64,000 nt of DNA from Maribacter_C sp947494565 (GCF_047345415.1 NZ_JBLFEP010000007.1:253884-317883), one strand, 5' to 3'; shown: positions 50,635 to 60,194, counted from the stretch's first letter. The notes: generated by a model from the sequence alone, not told the origin. Numbers and translations are program-made.

Positions 50635-51765
50635 ATGAAGTTTACCTTAGAACATACAGATGTTAATAGTCGCGCGCGCGCAGGGCGAATGCTTACCGAC
50701 CACGGCCCTATAGAAACCCCTATTTTTATGCCTGTAGGAACTGTTGCATCCGTAAAGGGAGTGCACCAACGGGAGTTAAAGGAAGATATCGACCCAGATA
50801 TCATCTTAGGGAACACCTATCATTTATTTCTACGCCCAAAAATCGATATTCTCAAACAGGCCGGCGGCTTGCATAAGTTTATGGGATGGGATAGAAATAT
50901 ATTGACCGATAGCGGAGGGTATCAAGTATATTCCCTTTCGGCGAATCGCAAGATTAAGGAAGAAGGCGTGAAATTCAAATCGCATATAGATGGCTCCATG
51001 CATTTTTTCACCCCTGAAAATGTGATGGAAATACAACGGGTCATCGGGGCGGATATCATTATGGCCTTTGATGAATGTACCCCCTATCCTTGTGATTACA
51101 CCTACGCCAAACGATCGATGCATATGACACACCGTTGGCTTGATAGATGTATCGCCCATTTAGAGAAAACCCCGCTCGAATATGATTACGCACAGACATT
51201 TTTCCCTATAGTACAAGGGTCGACCTATAAAGATTTGAGAAGACAGTCAGCAGAATACATTGCGAACGCCGGAGCGGAAGGAAACGCCATTGGGGGGTTG
51301 TCGGTTGGTGAACCCGCAGAAGAAATGTATGCGATGACCGAAGTGGTCACCGAAATTTTGCCGGAAGACAAACCTAGATATTTAATGGGTGTTGGCACCC
51401 CCATAAATATTCTTGAAAATATCGCCTTGGGCATTGATATGTTCGACTGTGTGATGCCCACGAGGAACGCCAGAAATGGAATGTTGTTTACAGCACACGG
51501 TACTATGAATATCAAGAACAAAAAATGGGAAGATGATTTTTCCCCTCTTGATGAAATGGGTATTACCTTTGTTGATAAAGAGTATTCCAAGGCCTATTTG
51601 CGGCATTTGTTCGCCGCAAACGAATATCTGGGCAAGCAGATCGCGACAATCCACAATTTAGGATTCTATTTGTGGCTAACGCGAGAGGCGCGAAAACATA
51701 TTTTGGCCGGGGATTTCACGGATTGGAAAAATAAGATGGTCAAACAAATGGACAAACGACTATAA
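50635..51765 (+). CDS. tgt: Queuine tRNA-ribosyltransferase
   Basis: The 376-residue enzyme exchanges guanine for a queuine precursor at tRNA position 34. Visible motifs are ETPIFMPVGTVASVKG, LTDSGGYQVYSL with the nucleophile region, IIMAFDECTPYP with catalytic Asp, and IGGLSVGEP. The zinc-binding CxxC region common to most TGTs is not obvious here: the expected C-terminal segment reads FDCVMPTRNARNGMLFT without further cysteines. It starts a four-gene plus-strand run with the LptF/G permease 2 nt downstream. Confidence 0.93.
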   Translation: MKFTLEHTDVNSRARAGRMLTDHGPIETPIFMPVGTVASVKGVHQRELKEDIDPDIILGNTYHLFLRPKIDILKQAGGLHKFMGWDRNILTDSGGYQVYSLSANRKIKEEGVKFKSHIDGSMHFFTPENVMEIQRVIGADIIMAFDECTPYPCDYTYAKRSMHMTHRWLDRCIAHLEKTPLEYDYAQTFFPIVQGSTYKDLRRQSAEYIANAGAEGNAIGGLSVGEPAEEMYAMTEVVTEILPEDKPRYLMGVGTPINILENIALGIDMFDCVMPTRNARNGMLFTAHGTMNIKNKKWEDDFSPLDEMGITFVDKEYSKAYLRHLFAANEYLGKQIATIHNLGFYLWLTREARKHILAGDFTDWKNKMVKQMDKRL

Positions 51766-51767
51766 AA

Positions 51768-52847
51768 TTGGGTATTCTTGATCGGTACATATTAAAGCGT
51801 TACCTGCTTACGTTCTCCGTAATGCTCTTATTGTTCATTCCTATCGGTATTATGGCGCATCTCGCAGAGCAGATTGGAAAAATACAAGAGCGTGAGGCAC
51901 CTTTAAATGAAGTATTGGCCTATCTGGGTGATTTTAGTATTTACATCGGTAGTCTGTTATTACCCATATTTTTGTTTTTGTCCGTTATTTTTTTCACTTC
52001 CAAATTGGCAAGTAACACCGAGATCGTTGCGATGCTTAGCTCTGGTATTTCATTCAATAGGTTTCTCAGACCTTATTTGATAGGAGCTTCTATCGTTGCC
52101 GTGGCCGTTTTATTAATGGGTATGTTCGTAGTGCCCTCCGCTAGCAAGGGTTTTAACGAGTTTAAATACAAATATTTAAAAAGGGGAGGGGAAGAACGGG
52201 TAACGACCAATATTTACAATCAGCTGAATGAACGCGATTTTATTTACGTCAGTAGTTTTGACCCCGCTCGAAAGATCGGATACAACTTCACCTTTGAACG
52301 CTTCAATGAAGACAATACATTGGATTTCAAAATGTCGGCGGCCAATATCAGATGGATCGAGAAGGATAGTAATTATCGCTTGACTACCTTTAAAAAAAGA
52401 ACTATGCTGGGCGATACGGCCATCATTGAAACCAAGAGACGATTAGACACTCTTTTCGCATTCAAAATAGATGATTTGACACCGGTCTCTTATGTTGCCG
52501 AAACCAAGAACCTTTTAGAACTTGACAAGTTCATTGCAGATCAACGGAAGAAAGGGGCCTCCAACATCAATGCCTACGTACTTGTGAAATATAAGCGATG
52601 GGCGTTGCCGCTCTCTGTGTTCATCCTAACCATTATCGGAGTGGCAGTGGCTTCTATGAAACGCAGGGGAGGGATGGGACTCAACCTGGCCTTCGGAATT
52701 GTAGTGGCCTTTGTCTTTATCTTTTTTGATCGAATCTTTAGTACGCTCGCCGAACAAGCAGGATTAGATCCGTTATTGGCCGTGGTGATGCCGAATACTC
52801 TTTTTGGGATACTCGCATTTTATCTGTTGCAAAAAGCAAAACGCTGA
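51768..52847 (+). CDS. LptF/LptG-family lipopolysaccharide export permease (TTG start)
   Basis: The 359-residue YjgP/YjgQ family protein has three N-terminal and three C-terminal membrane helices around a periplasmic beta-jellyroll (about 120-260). It helps extract lipopolysaccharide from the inner membrane. The start codon is TTG 2 nt after the tgt stop, giving the family's typical GILDRYILKRYLLTF beginning; no ATG fits. I cannot say whether it is the F or G subunit. Confidence 0.9.
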   Translation: MGILDRYILKRYLLTFSVMLLLFIPIGIMAHLAEQIGKIQEREAPLNEVLAYLGDFSIYIGSLLLPIFLFLSVIFFTSKLASNTEIVAMLSSGISFNRFLRPYLIGASIVAVAVLLMGMFVVPSASKGFNEFKYKYLKRGGEERVTTNIYNQLNERDFIYVSSFDPARKIGYNFTFERFNEDNTLDFKMSAANIRWIEKDSNYRLTTFKKRTMLGDTAIIETKRRLDTLFAFKIDDLTPVSYVAETKNLLELDKFIADQRKKGASNINAYVLVKYKRWALPLSVFILTIIGVAVASMKRRGGMGLNLAFGIVVAFVFIFFDRIFSTLAEQAGLDPLLAVVMPNTLFGILAFYLLQKAKR

Positions 52848-52853
52848 TCCTCG

Positions 52854-53747
52854 ATGGGCGTAAAACTGAGAAATTACCTTCATCTACATTTTATTGTATT
52901 TATCTGGGGATTTACCGCTGTTCTAGGTAAACTGATCACGATAGAAGCCTTACCCCTCGTTTGGTACCGCATGGGCATTGCGGCACTACTAATTATGGTG
53001 TTCATAGGTATACGGAGGTATTCGCTAAAAGTATCGAAGAGAAGCTTCTTGATTTTAGCCACCGCAGGCGGAGCTTTGGCCCTGCACTGGGTTACCTTTT
53101 TTCTGGCCATCAAGGTCGCCAATGTATCCATAGCCTTGGCGGTGATGTCTACTGGTGCTTTTTTTACGGCCTTATTAGAGCCGATTTTATATAAGCGCAA
53201 GATTATAGGGTATGAACTTGTTTTTGGCCTCGTTGTGGTATTGGGTTTGGTCTTGATCTTCAAAGTGGAGTCTAAATATGCCTATGGCATGGCCATTGCA
53301 CTGCTTTCGGCCTTTATGGGAGTAGTGTTTACATTGCTTAACGGTAAGTTGGTCGTCACGGAAAAACCGACGATTATCTCATTTTATGAATTGGCTATCG
53401 GAGCAGTGCTCATTTCGGTTTATTTAGGAGTTCAAGGCGCATTCACCGTAGACCTCTTTCGACTTTCTGAAAATGACTGGATTCTCATGGGCATTCTTGC
53501 CTCCATTTGTACGGCGTACGCCTTTATCGGTGGCGTACATGTTATGAAATACCTCACACCCTATACCGTTGTGCTGACCGTAAACCTTGAACCCGTTTAC
53601 GGGATCGTGCTCGCCTTCTTTATCCTGGGGGAAGCAGAAAAAATGAACCCGATGTTTTATTTGGGCGCTCTGATTATACTTGCTACGGTCATTGCCAACG
53701 GTATACTTAAGAATAGAGATCGATTAAAAAAAGAGAAGCGCGCCTAG
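52854..53747 (+). CDS. EamA/DMT-family transporter
   Basis: The 297-residue protein has ten predicted membrane helices in two EamA repeats (FIVFIWGFTAVLGKL, then SAFMGVVFTLLNGK, and LTVNLEPVYGIVLAFFILGE). The family exports or exchanges small metabolites. It begins 6 nt after the LptF/G gene stop, so it is probably cotranscribed with tgt. The substrate is unknown. Confidence 0.9.
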   Translation: MGVKLRNYLHLHFIVFIWGFTAVLGKLITIEALPLVWYRMGIAALLIMVFIGIRRYSLKVSKRSFLILATAGGALALHWVTFFLAIKVANVSIALAVMSTGAFFTALLEPILYKRKIIGYELVFGLVVVLGLVLIFKVESKYAYGMAIALLSAFMGVVFTLLNGKLVVTEKPTIISFYELAIGAVLISVYLGVQGAFTVDLFRLSENDWILMGILASICTAYAFIGGVHVMKYLTPYTVVLTVNLEPVYGIVLAFFILGEAEKMNPMFYLGALIILATVIANGILKNRDRLKKEKRA

Positions 53748-53763
53748 CGTAGCCTTTTATTTT

Positions 53764-53771
53764 TATATTTG
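53764..53771 (+). promoter_or_regulatory. -7 box of accA
   Basis: TATATTTG, a full consensus match, lies 27 nt before the accA ATG. The -33 region is unclear. Confidence 0.6.
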
Positions 53772-53798
53772 CCGAGTTAAACTAACGAAACCTACAAC

Positions 53799-54752
53799 AT
53801 GGAATATTTGGATTTTGAACTCCCCATCAAGGAACTCGAAGAGCAGTTGGACAAATGTATGATCATCGGTCAAGAGAGTGACGTTGATGTGACGGAAACC
53901 TGCAAACAAATTGAAAAAAAGCTAGCGGAGACGAAAAAGGATATCTATAAAAACCTCACCGCCTGGCAACGGGTTCAGCTTTCAAGGCATCCGAACCGCC
54001 CGTATACCCTCGATTATATCAATGCTATTTGTGGCGATACCTTCTTGGAATTGCATGGTGACAGAAATGTTAAAGATGACAAGGCGATGATAGGGGGGCT
54101 GGGAAAAATAGGCGATCAAAGTTATATGTTCATAGGGCAGCAAAAAGGGTATAATACCAAAACCAGACAATATCGAAATTTTGGTATGGCCAATCCCGAG
54201 GGATATCGTAAAGCGTTGCGTCTCATGAAGTCGGCTGAGAAATTTGGTATTCCCGTGGTCTGTTTGGTGGATACTCCTGGTGCATATCCAGGTATTGAGG
54301 CCGAAGAAAGGGGACAAGGCGAGGCAATCGCCCGAAACATTCTTGAAATGACCCGTTTGAAAGTACCCATTATCGTGGTGATTATCGGTGAAGGTGCGTC
54401 AGGAGGTGCCCTTGGTATTGGTGTAGGTGACCGGGTATTGATGTTGGAAAATACGTGGTATTCTGTCATATCCCCAGAATCGTGTTCCTCAATCCTTTGG
54501 AGAAGTTGGGAGTATAAGGAAATAGCTGCCGAAGCTCTTAAGTTGACGGCTAATGACATGAAAAAACTAAAGCTTATTGATGAGATTGTCCGCGAACCGG
54601 CAGGTGGTGCCCATAGCAATCGAACTAAAGCCTTTGAAATCGTAAAGAACAAGATCGGTTCCCATTATAAGGAACTCGAAAAGTTATCCCCAAAAGAACT
54701 CGTGAAAAATCGCATGGATAAATATGCTGAAATGGGAGTCTTTAACGGCTAG
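53799..54752 (+). CDS. accA: Acetyl-CoA carboxylase carboxyltransferase, alpha subunit
   Basis: The 317-residue subunit transfers carboxyl from biotin to acetyl-CoA in the first step of fatty acid synthesis, together with AccD. The standard features are the N-terminal helical hairpin (LDFELPIKELEEQLDKC), the crotonase-fold core with FGMANPEGYRKALRLMKSAE, TPGAYPGIEAEERGQGEAIA, and GEGASGGALGIGVGDRV. It ends before a terminator and has its own -7 box. No accD is nearby. Confidence 0.96.
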   Translation: MEYLDFELPIKELEEQLDKCMIIGQESDVDVTETCKQIEKKLAETKKDIYKNLTAWQRVQLSRHPNRPYTLDYINAICGDTFLELHGDRNVKDDKAMIGGLGKIGDQSYMFIGQQKGYNTKTRQYRNFGMANPEGYRKALRLMKSAEKFGIPVVCLVDTPGAYPGIEAEERGQGEAIARNILEMTRLKVPIIVVIIGEGASGGALGIGVGDRVLMLENTWYSVISPESCSSILWRSWEYKEIAAEALKLTANDMKKLKLIDEIVREPAGGAHSNRTKAFEIVKNKIGSHYKELEKLSPKELVKNRMDKYAEMGVFNG

Positions 54753-54777
54753 CCCCAGTAATTAACAAGCCCACTGA

Positions 54778-54808
54778 AATCTGAGGAATTCTTTCCTCGG
54801 ATTTTTTT
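54778..54808 (+). terminator. Terminator after accA
   Basis: A ten-pair stem AATCTGAGGA / TCCTCGGATT with one G-T pair and a six-base loop, followed by six T, lies 26 nt after the stop. Confidence 0.88.
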
Positions 54809-54919
54809 TGTTATCAACACAAAATCGTAACTTATAAACACCGAATTGTTTAACAACTGTGAATATCGCAAGCCGCATATTCCATGTTAACTTAAGGTTA
54901 ATTGCATACTTTCGTCCCC

Positions 54920-56470
54920 ATGGAGAAACCGAACCCAGTTATTGGTCGCAAGATCGACAAATCTACCCTAATCAATTTGGAAAGAGGTAAAATACCCCCT
55001 CAATCTGTTGATTTAGAGGAGGTTGTGTTGGGTGCAATGATGATTGATAAAAAAGGTGTTGATGAGGTAATAGATATCTTACATCCTGAAGTTTTTTATA
55101 AAGATGCGCATCGGTATATTTATGAGGCCATCTTCAAACTGTTCGAAACCTCTGAACCAGTCGATTTATTAACCGTTTCCTCGCAATTGCGGAAAGATGG
55201 GAAGTTAGAGTCGATCGGAGGCGATTTTTACTTGATCAAACTTACCCAAAAAGTGGCTTCTTCGGCCCATATCGAGTTTCACGCGAGGATTATCCTGCAA
55301 AAGTACATTCAACGCAGTCTGATAAAGATTTCCAACGAGATTATCGAAGAGGCCTATGATGAGGCAACGGATGTTTTCGATTTATTGGACAATGCCGAGT
55401 CAAGGTTATATGATGTTACGCAAGGCAACCTAAAACGATCCGCAGAGACTGCACAGAATTTGGTCATCCAAGCGAAAAAACGGATTGAAGAGATTTCAAA
55501 AAAAGAGGGTATGAGCGGAATACCCTCAGGCTTTGACAGGGTCGATAAACTAACTTCTGGATGGCAGCCTAGTGATTTGATTATTGTAGCGGCGCGCCCA
55601 GGTATGGGTAAAACTGCATTGACCTTATCAATGGCTAGGAATATGGCTATTGATCACAATACACCTGTGGCTTTTTTCTCTTGTGAAATGTCTTCAGTGC
55701 AATTGATTACCAGGTTGATTTCCTCGGAAACAGGCTTGTCTTCGGAAAAATTAAGAACCGGTAAATTAGAAAAGCACGAATGGGAGCAACTTAGTGTTAA
55801 AGTTAAGGAGTTGGAAAAAGCCCCATTATTTATTGATGATACACCATCATTATCGATTTTCGACTTGAGAGCCAAGGCAAGACGACTGGCTTCTCAACAC
55901 GGAATCAAAATGATTATTATTGATTACCTGCAGTTGATGACAGCCGGTGGAAGCCAAAAGGGTGGTAATCGTGAACAAGAGATATCGACGATTTCTCGAA
56001 ATTTAAAAGCGTTAGCGAAAGAACTGAACGTGCCAGTGATTGCTCTTTCTCAATTATCACGGGCCGTTGAGACCCGTGGGGGCAGTAAACGACCATTGCT
56101 TTCCGATTTAAGGGAGTCCGGTGCCATAGAACAAGATGCCGATATCGTTTCGTTTATCTACAGGCCTGAATATTATAAAATTGATGAATGGGATGACGAA
56201 GAACGTACACCAACCCAAGGGCAGGCCGAGTTTATTGTCGCCAAACACCGTAATGGAGGCTTGGAGAACATACGGCTAAAGTTCATTGGACAACTGGGTA
56301 AATTCGACAATTTGGATGATTTTGATTCTCCATTTGAATTCCAGTCGAAGATGAATGATGGTGAAGACAATACTTTTTTGACTAAAAATCTGCCCGATGC
56401 CAATACCGCTTTTGGGAGTTCAATGAATGATAGTTCGGGTTTTGGGGAAGACGATGACGTCCCTTTTTAA
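54920..56470 (+). CDS. dnaB: Replicative DNA helicase DnaB
   Basis: The 516-residue hexameric helicase opens the replication fork. An N-terminal domain (about 25-140, PPQSVDLEEVVLGAMMI) is followed by a RecA-type ATPase with Walker A AARPGMGKTAL, FFSCEMSS, IIIDYLQLM and SDLRESGAIEQDADIV. It ends with a low-complexity acidic tail. ATG 54920 is used; a TTG at 54902 is also in frame. A box TACTTTCG (54907-54914) lies 5 nt before this ATG, suggesting a leaderless message. Confidence 0.96.
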   Translation: MEKPNPVIGRKIDKSTLINLERGKIPPQSVDLEEVVLGAMMIDKKGVDEVIDILHPEVFYKDAHRYIYEAIFKLFETSEPVDLLTVSSQLRKDGKLESIGGDFYLIKLTQKVASSAHIEFHARIILQKYIQRSLIKISNEIIEEAYDEATDVFDLLDNAESRLYDVTQGNLKRSAETAQNLVIQAKKRIEEISKKEGMSGIPSGFDRVDKLTSGWQPSDLIIVAARPGMGKTALTLSMARNMAIDHNTPVAFFSCEMSSVQLITRLISSETGLSSEKLRTGKLEKHEWEQLSVKVKELEKAPLFIDDTPSLSIFDLRAKARRLASQHGIKMIIIDYLQLMTAGGSQKGGNREQEISTISRNLKALAKELNVPVIALSQLSRAVETRGGSKRPLLSDLRESGAIEQDADIVSFIYRPEYYKIDEWDDEERTPTQGQAEFIVAKHRNGGLENIRLKFIGQLGKFDNLDDFDSPFEFQSKMNDGEDNTFLTKNLPDANTAFGSSMNDSSGFGEDDDVPF

Positions 56471-56514
56471 TATTCTTTAACGCCTTGTAAAATACCGTAG
56501 CGCAATTTTTCGTT

Positions 56515-56522
56515 TATCTTTG
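56515..56522 (+). promoter_or_regulatory. -7 box of the secreted GATase-like gene
   Basis: TATCTTTG, a full consensus match, lies 23 nt before the ATG. No well-spaced -33 element is seen. Confidence 0.55.
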
Positions 56523-56545
56523 GATAAGCGACATTTAAGTGCGGT

Positions 56546-57811
56546 ATGAAAAAACTCTTTTGCTCCCTTTTCCTTCTTGCTTTTTCAACTCAGATTTTTG
56601 CATCCTCCATTTTGATACCCATGGACGCAGAGAGTCAAAAGAACCATTTAAAAGCCTATGGAATTACTTATTGGGTCTTGACCAAACAGCAAAAAGTGCA
56701 GTGGCTATTGAATTACCGAGGAGGTTCATTTTTATTACCCGACGGGGAAAGTATCCGAAAGGAATGCCAAATACGTGGGGTCTCTTTTGAGATAGTGTCC
56801 GATAGTCAGGCGCAAAGTATTTTAGAAGAGATCAGTAGTCCTTCCCAAAATCAAGAGGCAGTCGTGTTGGAAAAAGCTCCGAAGGTCGCTGTGTACTCGC
56901 CGAAGGGCAACCAGCCCTGGGATGATGCCGTGACGATGGTGTTGACCTATGCCGAAATTCCCTATGTAACGGTCTACGATGAAGATGTTTTAGATGATAA
57001 ATTAGTGCTCTACGATTGGCTTCATCTACATCATGAAGATTTCACGGGCCAATATGGTAAGTTCTATGGAGCCTATAGATCCGCGCCTTGGTACATAGAA
57101 CAAAAAAAGGAAGCTGAAGCGCTCGCTTCAAGATTAGGCTATTCCAAAGTATCCGAAGAGAAAAGGGCCGTAGCACTGAAAATTCGAAAGTACGTCATCG
57201 GCGGGGGGTTCATGTTCGCAATGTGTTCGGCTACCGACAGTTTCGATATCGCCCTTTCTGCATCCGATGATGTTGATATTTGTGAGCCCATGTTCGATGG
57301 TGACCCTTCCGACGCCAATTACCAAAGCCGACTGAATTTCGATAAAACATTCGCATTTACCGATTTTACCCTAGAACGTAGTCCATTGAAATATGAGTTT
57401 TCAAGTATCGATATGACGCAAAGACGCGGTAATGTGGCAAAGGAATCGGACTATTTTTCATTGATGGATTTCTCCGCAAAATGGGATCCCGTGCCGACCA
57501 TGTTATGTCAGAACCATACTGCTTTGGTCAAAGGCTTCATGGGGCAGACTACGGCATTCGATCGAAGGAGTGTAAAACCAACCGTATTGGTGTTGGGGGA
57601 GAATAAAACCAATGAAGAAGCACGGTATATTCATGGCATCAAGGGAAAAGGTTTTTTTACTTTTTACGGAGGTCATGATCCCGAAGACTACCAGCATCGG
57701 GTAGGGGACCCAAAAACAGAACTGGAATTACATCCGACCTCTCCAGGGTACCGGTTGATCTTGAACAATGTCCTGTTTCCTGCCGCACAGAAAAAGAAGC
57801 AGAAAACCTGA
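56546..57811 (+). CDS. Exported class I glutamine-amidotransferase-like protein
   Basis: The 421-residue protein has a signal peptide (MKKLFCSLFLLAFSTQIFAS). After about 130 residues comes a class I GATase-like fold: APKVAVYSPKGNQPWDDAV, then YVIGGGFMFAMCSATDSFDIA, where the cysteine sits at the nucleophile elbow. FTFYGGHDPEDYQHRVGDPKTELELHPTSPGYRLILNNVLF supplies a catalytic-type His region. Bacteroidota homologues are usually labelled asparagine synthetase B, which does not fit an exported GATase domain with no synthetase part. The real role is unknown. Confidence 0.75.
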   Translation: MKKLFCSLFLLAFSTQIFASSILIPMDAESQKNHLKAYGITYWVLTKQQKVQWLLNYRGGSFLLPDGESIRKECQIRGVSFEIVSDSQAQSILEEISSPSQNQEAVVLEKAPKVAVYSPKGNQPWDDAVTMVLTYAEIPYVTVYDEDVLDDKLVLYDWLHLHHEDFTGQYGKFYGAYRSAPWYIEQKKEAEALASRLGYSKVSEEKRAVALKIRKYVIGGGFMFAMCSATDSFDIALSASDDVDICEPMFDGDPSDANYQSRLNFDKTFAFTDFTLERSPLKYEFSSIDMTQRRGNVAKESDYFSLMDFSAKWDPVPTMLCQNHTALVKGFMGQTTAFDRRSVKPTVLVLGENKTNEEARYIHGIKGKGFFTFYGGHDPEDYQHRVGDPKTELELHPTSPGYRLILNNVLFPAAQKKKQKT

Positions 57812-57893
57812 GCAATGGATTTGAATAAAGAAACCAGCGTCCAAGTCGAAGTAAAAACTGCGATGGTTGAAGCGCAATACTTCACCTAAGTAT

Positions 57894-58697
57894 TCAGTTT
57901 TGTTGTTCCAGAAGTTTTTCCAAAACCCGTTCTACTCCGAAGTTATCGTTGCTGGTGGTAGTATAATTTGCTACCTCTAAAACATTCGGATGTGCATTTT
58001 GCATGGCAACGCTATTCTTGGTGAGTGCGAGCATCTCCACATCATTGTTGTAGTCCCCAAAGGCCAATACGTTATCCGCTGACAATCCCAATCGCTCGAT
58101 GACGTTTTGAAGAGCAAAACCCTTATTGGCATTGGCATGATTTAGATCCACCCAGTTTTTGCCTGAGACCTTGACTTTGATTTTTCCATCAAACGATTCC
58201 ATAGCGGGGTAGATATAGTCTTCCGCACTAATGGGGTGATAGACCGCTATTTTTAAAATTTCATCCGTAACACTGTCAAAAGACTCCTGAACTTCATAGC
58301 TTGAATAATACTCTTTCAGTTGATCTAAAAAGGCCACGGATTGACCATCGAAATACGAGATATACTTGCCGCAGAGCATGGCATGCGCACCATCGATATA
58401 TTGTATTTCGGAAAGCAGTTCATTTCGCAATGAGCGTTGTAAGGGGGTTACCAACAATTCTTCTTCATGTTGTTTGACAAGTGCTCCATTCTCGGCGATA
58501 ACGATGATTTCGTTTTTGATACGATCTAACTTGTCCACAATACTGTGGTATTGACGTCCACTGGCAGCCACAAAAGTGATGTTGCGCTTTTTAAGGGCTT
58601 CATAGAGCTCAAAGAATCGTGAACTTACTTCATGGTTCGAATTGAGCAAGGTGCCATCCATGTCGGTTACTACCAGTTTGATCTGTGATAAATTCAT
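57894..58697 (-). CDS. HAD-superfamily Cof-type hydrolase
   Basis: From ATG 58697 the protein has 267 residues. HAD motif I is VVTDMDGTLLNSNH, motif II has VAASGRQYHS, motif III includes K in the NANKGFALQN region, and motif IV is AFGDYNNDVEMLALTKNSVAM. With its C2 cap, this is the Cof-type sugar or flavin phosphatase family. It is convergent with the secreted GATase-like gene. The substrate is unknown. Confidence 0.93.
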   Translation of the reverse strand: MNLSQIKLVVTDMDGTLLNSNHEVSSRFFELYEALKKRNITFVAASGRQYHSIVDKLDRIKNEIIVIAENGALVKQHEEELLVTPLQRSLRNELLSEIQYIDGAHAMLCGKYISYFDGQSVAFLDQLKEYYSSYEVQESFDSVTDEILKIAVYHPISAEDYIYPAMESFDGKIKVKVSGKNWVDLNHANANKGFALQNVIERLGLSADNVLAFGDYNNDVEMLALTKNSVAMQNAHPNVLEVANYTTTSNDNFGVERVLEKLLEQQN

Positions 58698-58782
58698 CTT
58701 CCGAATTTTAGCTGCCAAAGGTATTTCTTCTTATTTTAATATTGCGATTGAACGAGAAGTTTTATCATAAGACAATAGTGAA

Positions 58783-59205
58783 ATGAAGTTTTATCAAAGT
58801 GAATTGCGATTAAGACCCTTCCAACGAGGGTTTCATTTGGTTACTGAAATGGTTCTAGAAGGTATTTCTGAGATAAAGGAAATTCAAATAGGAATGTTAC
58901 AGGTCTTTATCAAGCACACTTCGGCAAGTCTGACGATTAATGAGAATGCAGATCCTACGGTTCGAATAGACTTTGAAAGCCATATGAACCAAATGATTCC
59001 CGAGGGAGCACCGTATTATATACATACCTATGAAGGACCCGACGATATGCCTGCCCATATAAAAGCATCGTTATTGGGGTCTTCTGTTCAAATACCAATT
59101 ACCAACGGAAGATTGAATTTGGGTATTTGGCAAGGAATCTATCTCGCGGAACACCGAAATAATGCCGCGGGTAGAAATTTGGTACTCACGGCTTACGGAA
59201 GTTGA
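58783..59205 (+). CDS. yjbQ: YjbQ-family protein (UPF0047)
   Basis: The 140-residue protein matches the whole YjbQ family: LRPFQRGFHLVTEMV near the start, IKHTSASLTINENADPTVR and HIKASLLGSSVQIPI, ending with GTYLAEHR-like residues (GIYLAEHRNNAAGRNLVLTA). Family members show weak thiamine phosphate synthase activity in E. coli, but their main function is unsettled. It begins a three-gene run with the EF-hand and lipoprotein genes. Confidence 0.92.
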   Translation: MKFYQSELRLRPFQRGFHLVTEMVLEGISEIKEIQIGMLQVFIKHTSASLTINENADPTVRIDFESHMNQMIPEGAPYYIHTYEGPDDMPAHIKASLLGSSVQIPITNGRLNLGIWQGIYLAEHRNNAAGRNLVLTAYGS

Positions 59206-59267
59206 GTCGATCTCATGATTTTGGCTAAAAAACCACAAGCGAAGAATATAAACCATAAACGATATAG

Positions 59268-59540
59268 ATGACAACGGAAGAAAGTATTCTGAACAAGATT
59301 CAAATTTTGATTACCAATCATTTCGATACACCGGAAGAAGCGTTCAGTTTTTTTGATGCCGATGGTAGCGGAAAGCTAAAAAAAAGTGAAATCAAGAAGT
59401 TACTCGAGGAAGCTAAGGTCAGTGGCTTTTTACGTGGACTAGTTAGTTCAAAGTTAATAGAAGGCTATGATAAAAGCGATGACGAGTTAATCGATTGGCA
59501 AGAGTTCAAAGCGGCCGTTGCTAAAATAAAGACCACTTAG
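59268..59540 (+). CDS. Small EF-hand protein
   Basis: This 90-residue soluble protein has one canonical EF-hand loop (D30-A-D32-G-S34-G-K36 ... E41, within FFDADGSGKLKKSEIKKLL). A second, degenerate hand follows (YDKSDDELIDWQEF). It has no signal peptide, so it would bind calcium in the cytoplasm. It is spaced 62 nt from yjbQ and 8 nt from the lipoprotein gene. Confidence 0.88.
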   Translation: MTTEESILNKIQILITNHFDTPEEAFSFFDADGSGKLKKSEIKKLLEEAKVSGFLRGLVSSKLIEGYDKSDDELIDWQEFKAAVAKIKTT

Positions 59541-59548
59541 GGCATTGT

Positions 59549-60160
59549 ATGGTATGTATGCCGAGATTGATCTTTATAACGCTCCTGGTATTTTCTTTGT
59601 GTAATTGTAAGGAGAAAGATAAAAAAAGACCTACTTTCAAAGCGGAGAGCTTTACCGAGCACTATATTGAGTACGCCAAGGGGACACTTCTTCTTCCCCT
59701 GAATTATGATAGGATTACCTATGAAAACTTACCTTATATAGTAGCAAAGAAAGACAGCATGTCATTACTCAATGGATTGCTGAAGTTTCTTGAGGCGGAC
59801 CGAAAGGACTATGCATTATTTTCAAACCAAGAAAATAGTAATGACGTCATATTGATATTGAAATCGGAATACATCAACTTTTCCAAATCGGATGCCAACC
59901 AATACCTAGGGCTATTGGAGCAAAATATGAGCGCTACTTATGGTAAGGGTTCATATGAACGGTTAGAAAAAAAACTGACTCAAACAGAAAGGTCAAAATA
60001 TGTAAAGATCAAGTATAGAATTCGTGGTCAACAAGGTTACTTTCATCAGACCCACTACGTGGTTACTTCAGCTGCGACGACATTTGGTTTGATCGAATTA
60101 CGAACTGAAGCTACGGATTATGAGGACTTGATTAAAAGAATAAACTATTTGGTGAACTAA
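59549..60160 (+). CDS. Hypothetical lipoprotein
   Basis: The 203-residue protein starts at 59549 or, three codons later, at ATG 59558. It has a lipobox (LVFSLCNC, cysteine near residue 20). The remaining part is mixed alpha/beta with LLPLNYDRITYENLPYIVAKKDS. I recognise no family, and the region after the signal lacks cysteines. It lies 8 nt after the EF-hand gene, so it is probably cotranscribed, and ends just before a strong terminator. Confidence 0.75.
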   Translation: MVCMPRLIFITLLVFSLCNCKEKDKKRPTFKAESFTEHYIEYAKGTLLLPLNYDRITYENLPYIVAKKDSMSLLNGLLKFLEADRKDYALFSNQENSNDVILILKSEYINFSKSDANQYLGLLEQNMSATYGKGSYERLEKKLTQTERSKYVKIKYRIRGQQGYFHQTHYVVTSAATTFGLIELRTEATDYEDLIKRINYLVN

Positions 60161-60162
60161 CG

Positions 60163-60194
60163 AAAAAAGCCAGCGCAATTGCGCTGGCTTTTTT
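60163..60194. terminator. Bidirectional terminator
   Basis: A perfect 32-nt palindrome (AAAAAAGCCAGCGCAA and its complement) lies 2 nt after the lipoprotein gene and 19 nt after the convergent rplT end. Confidence 0.93.

Noticed and set aside
50671..50681. CGCGCGCGCGC run, possible Z-DNA tract
   Set aside because: It is inside tgt and encodes ordinary residues (SRARAG); no other sign of function.
57815..57889. 24-codon frame after the GATase-like gene
   Set aside because: Too short, with no leader or conservation evidence; likely chance.
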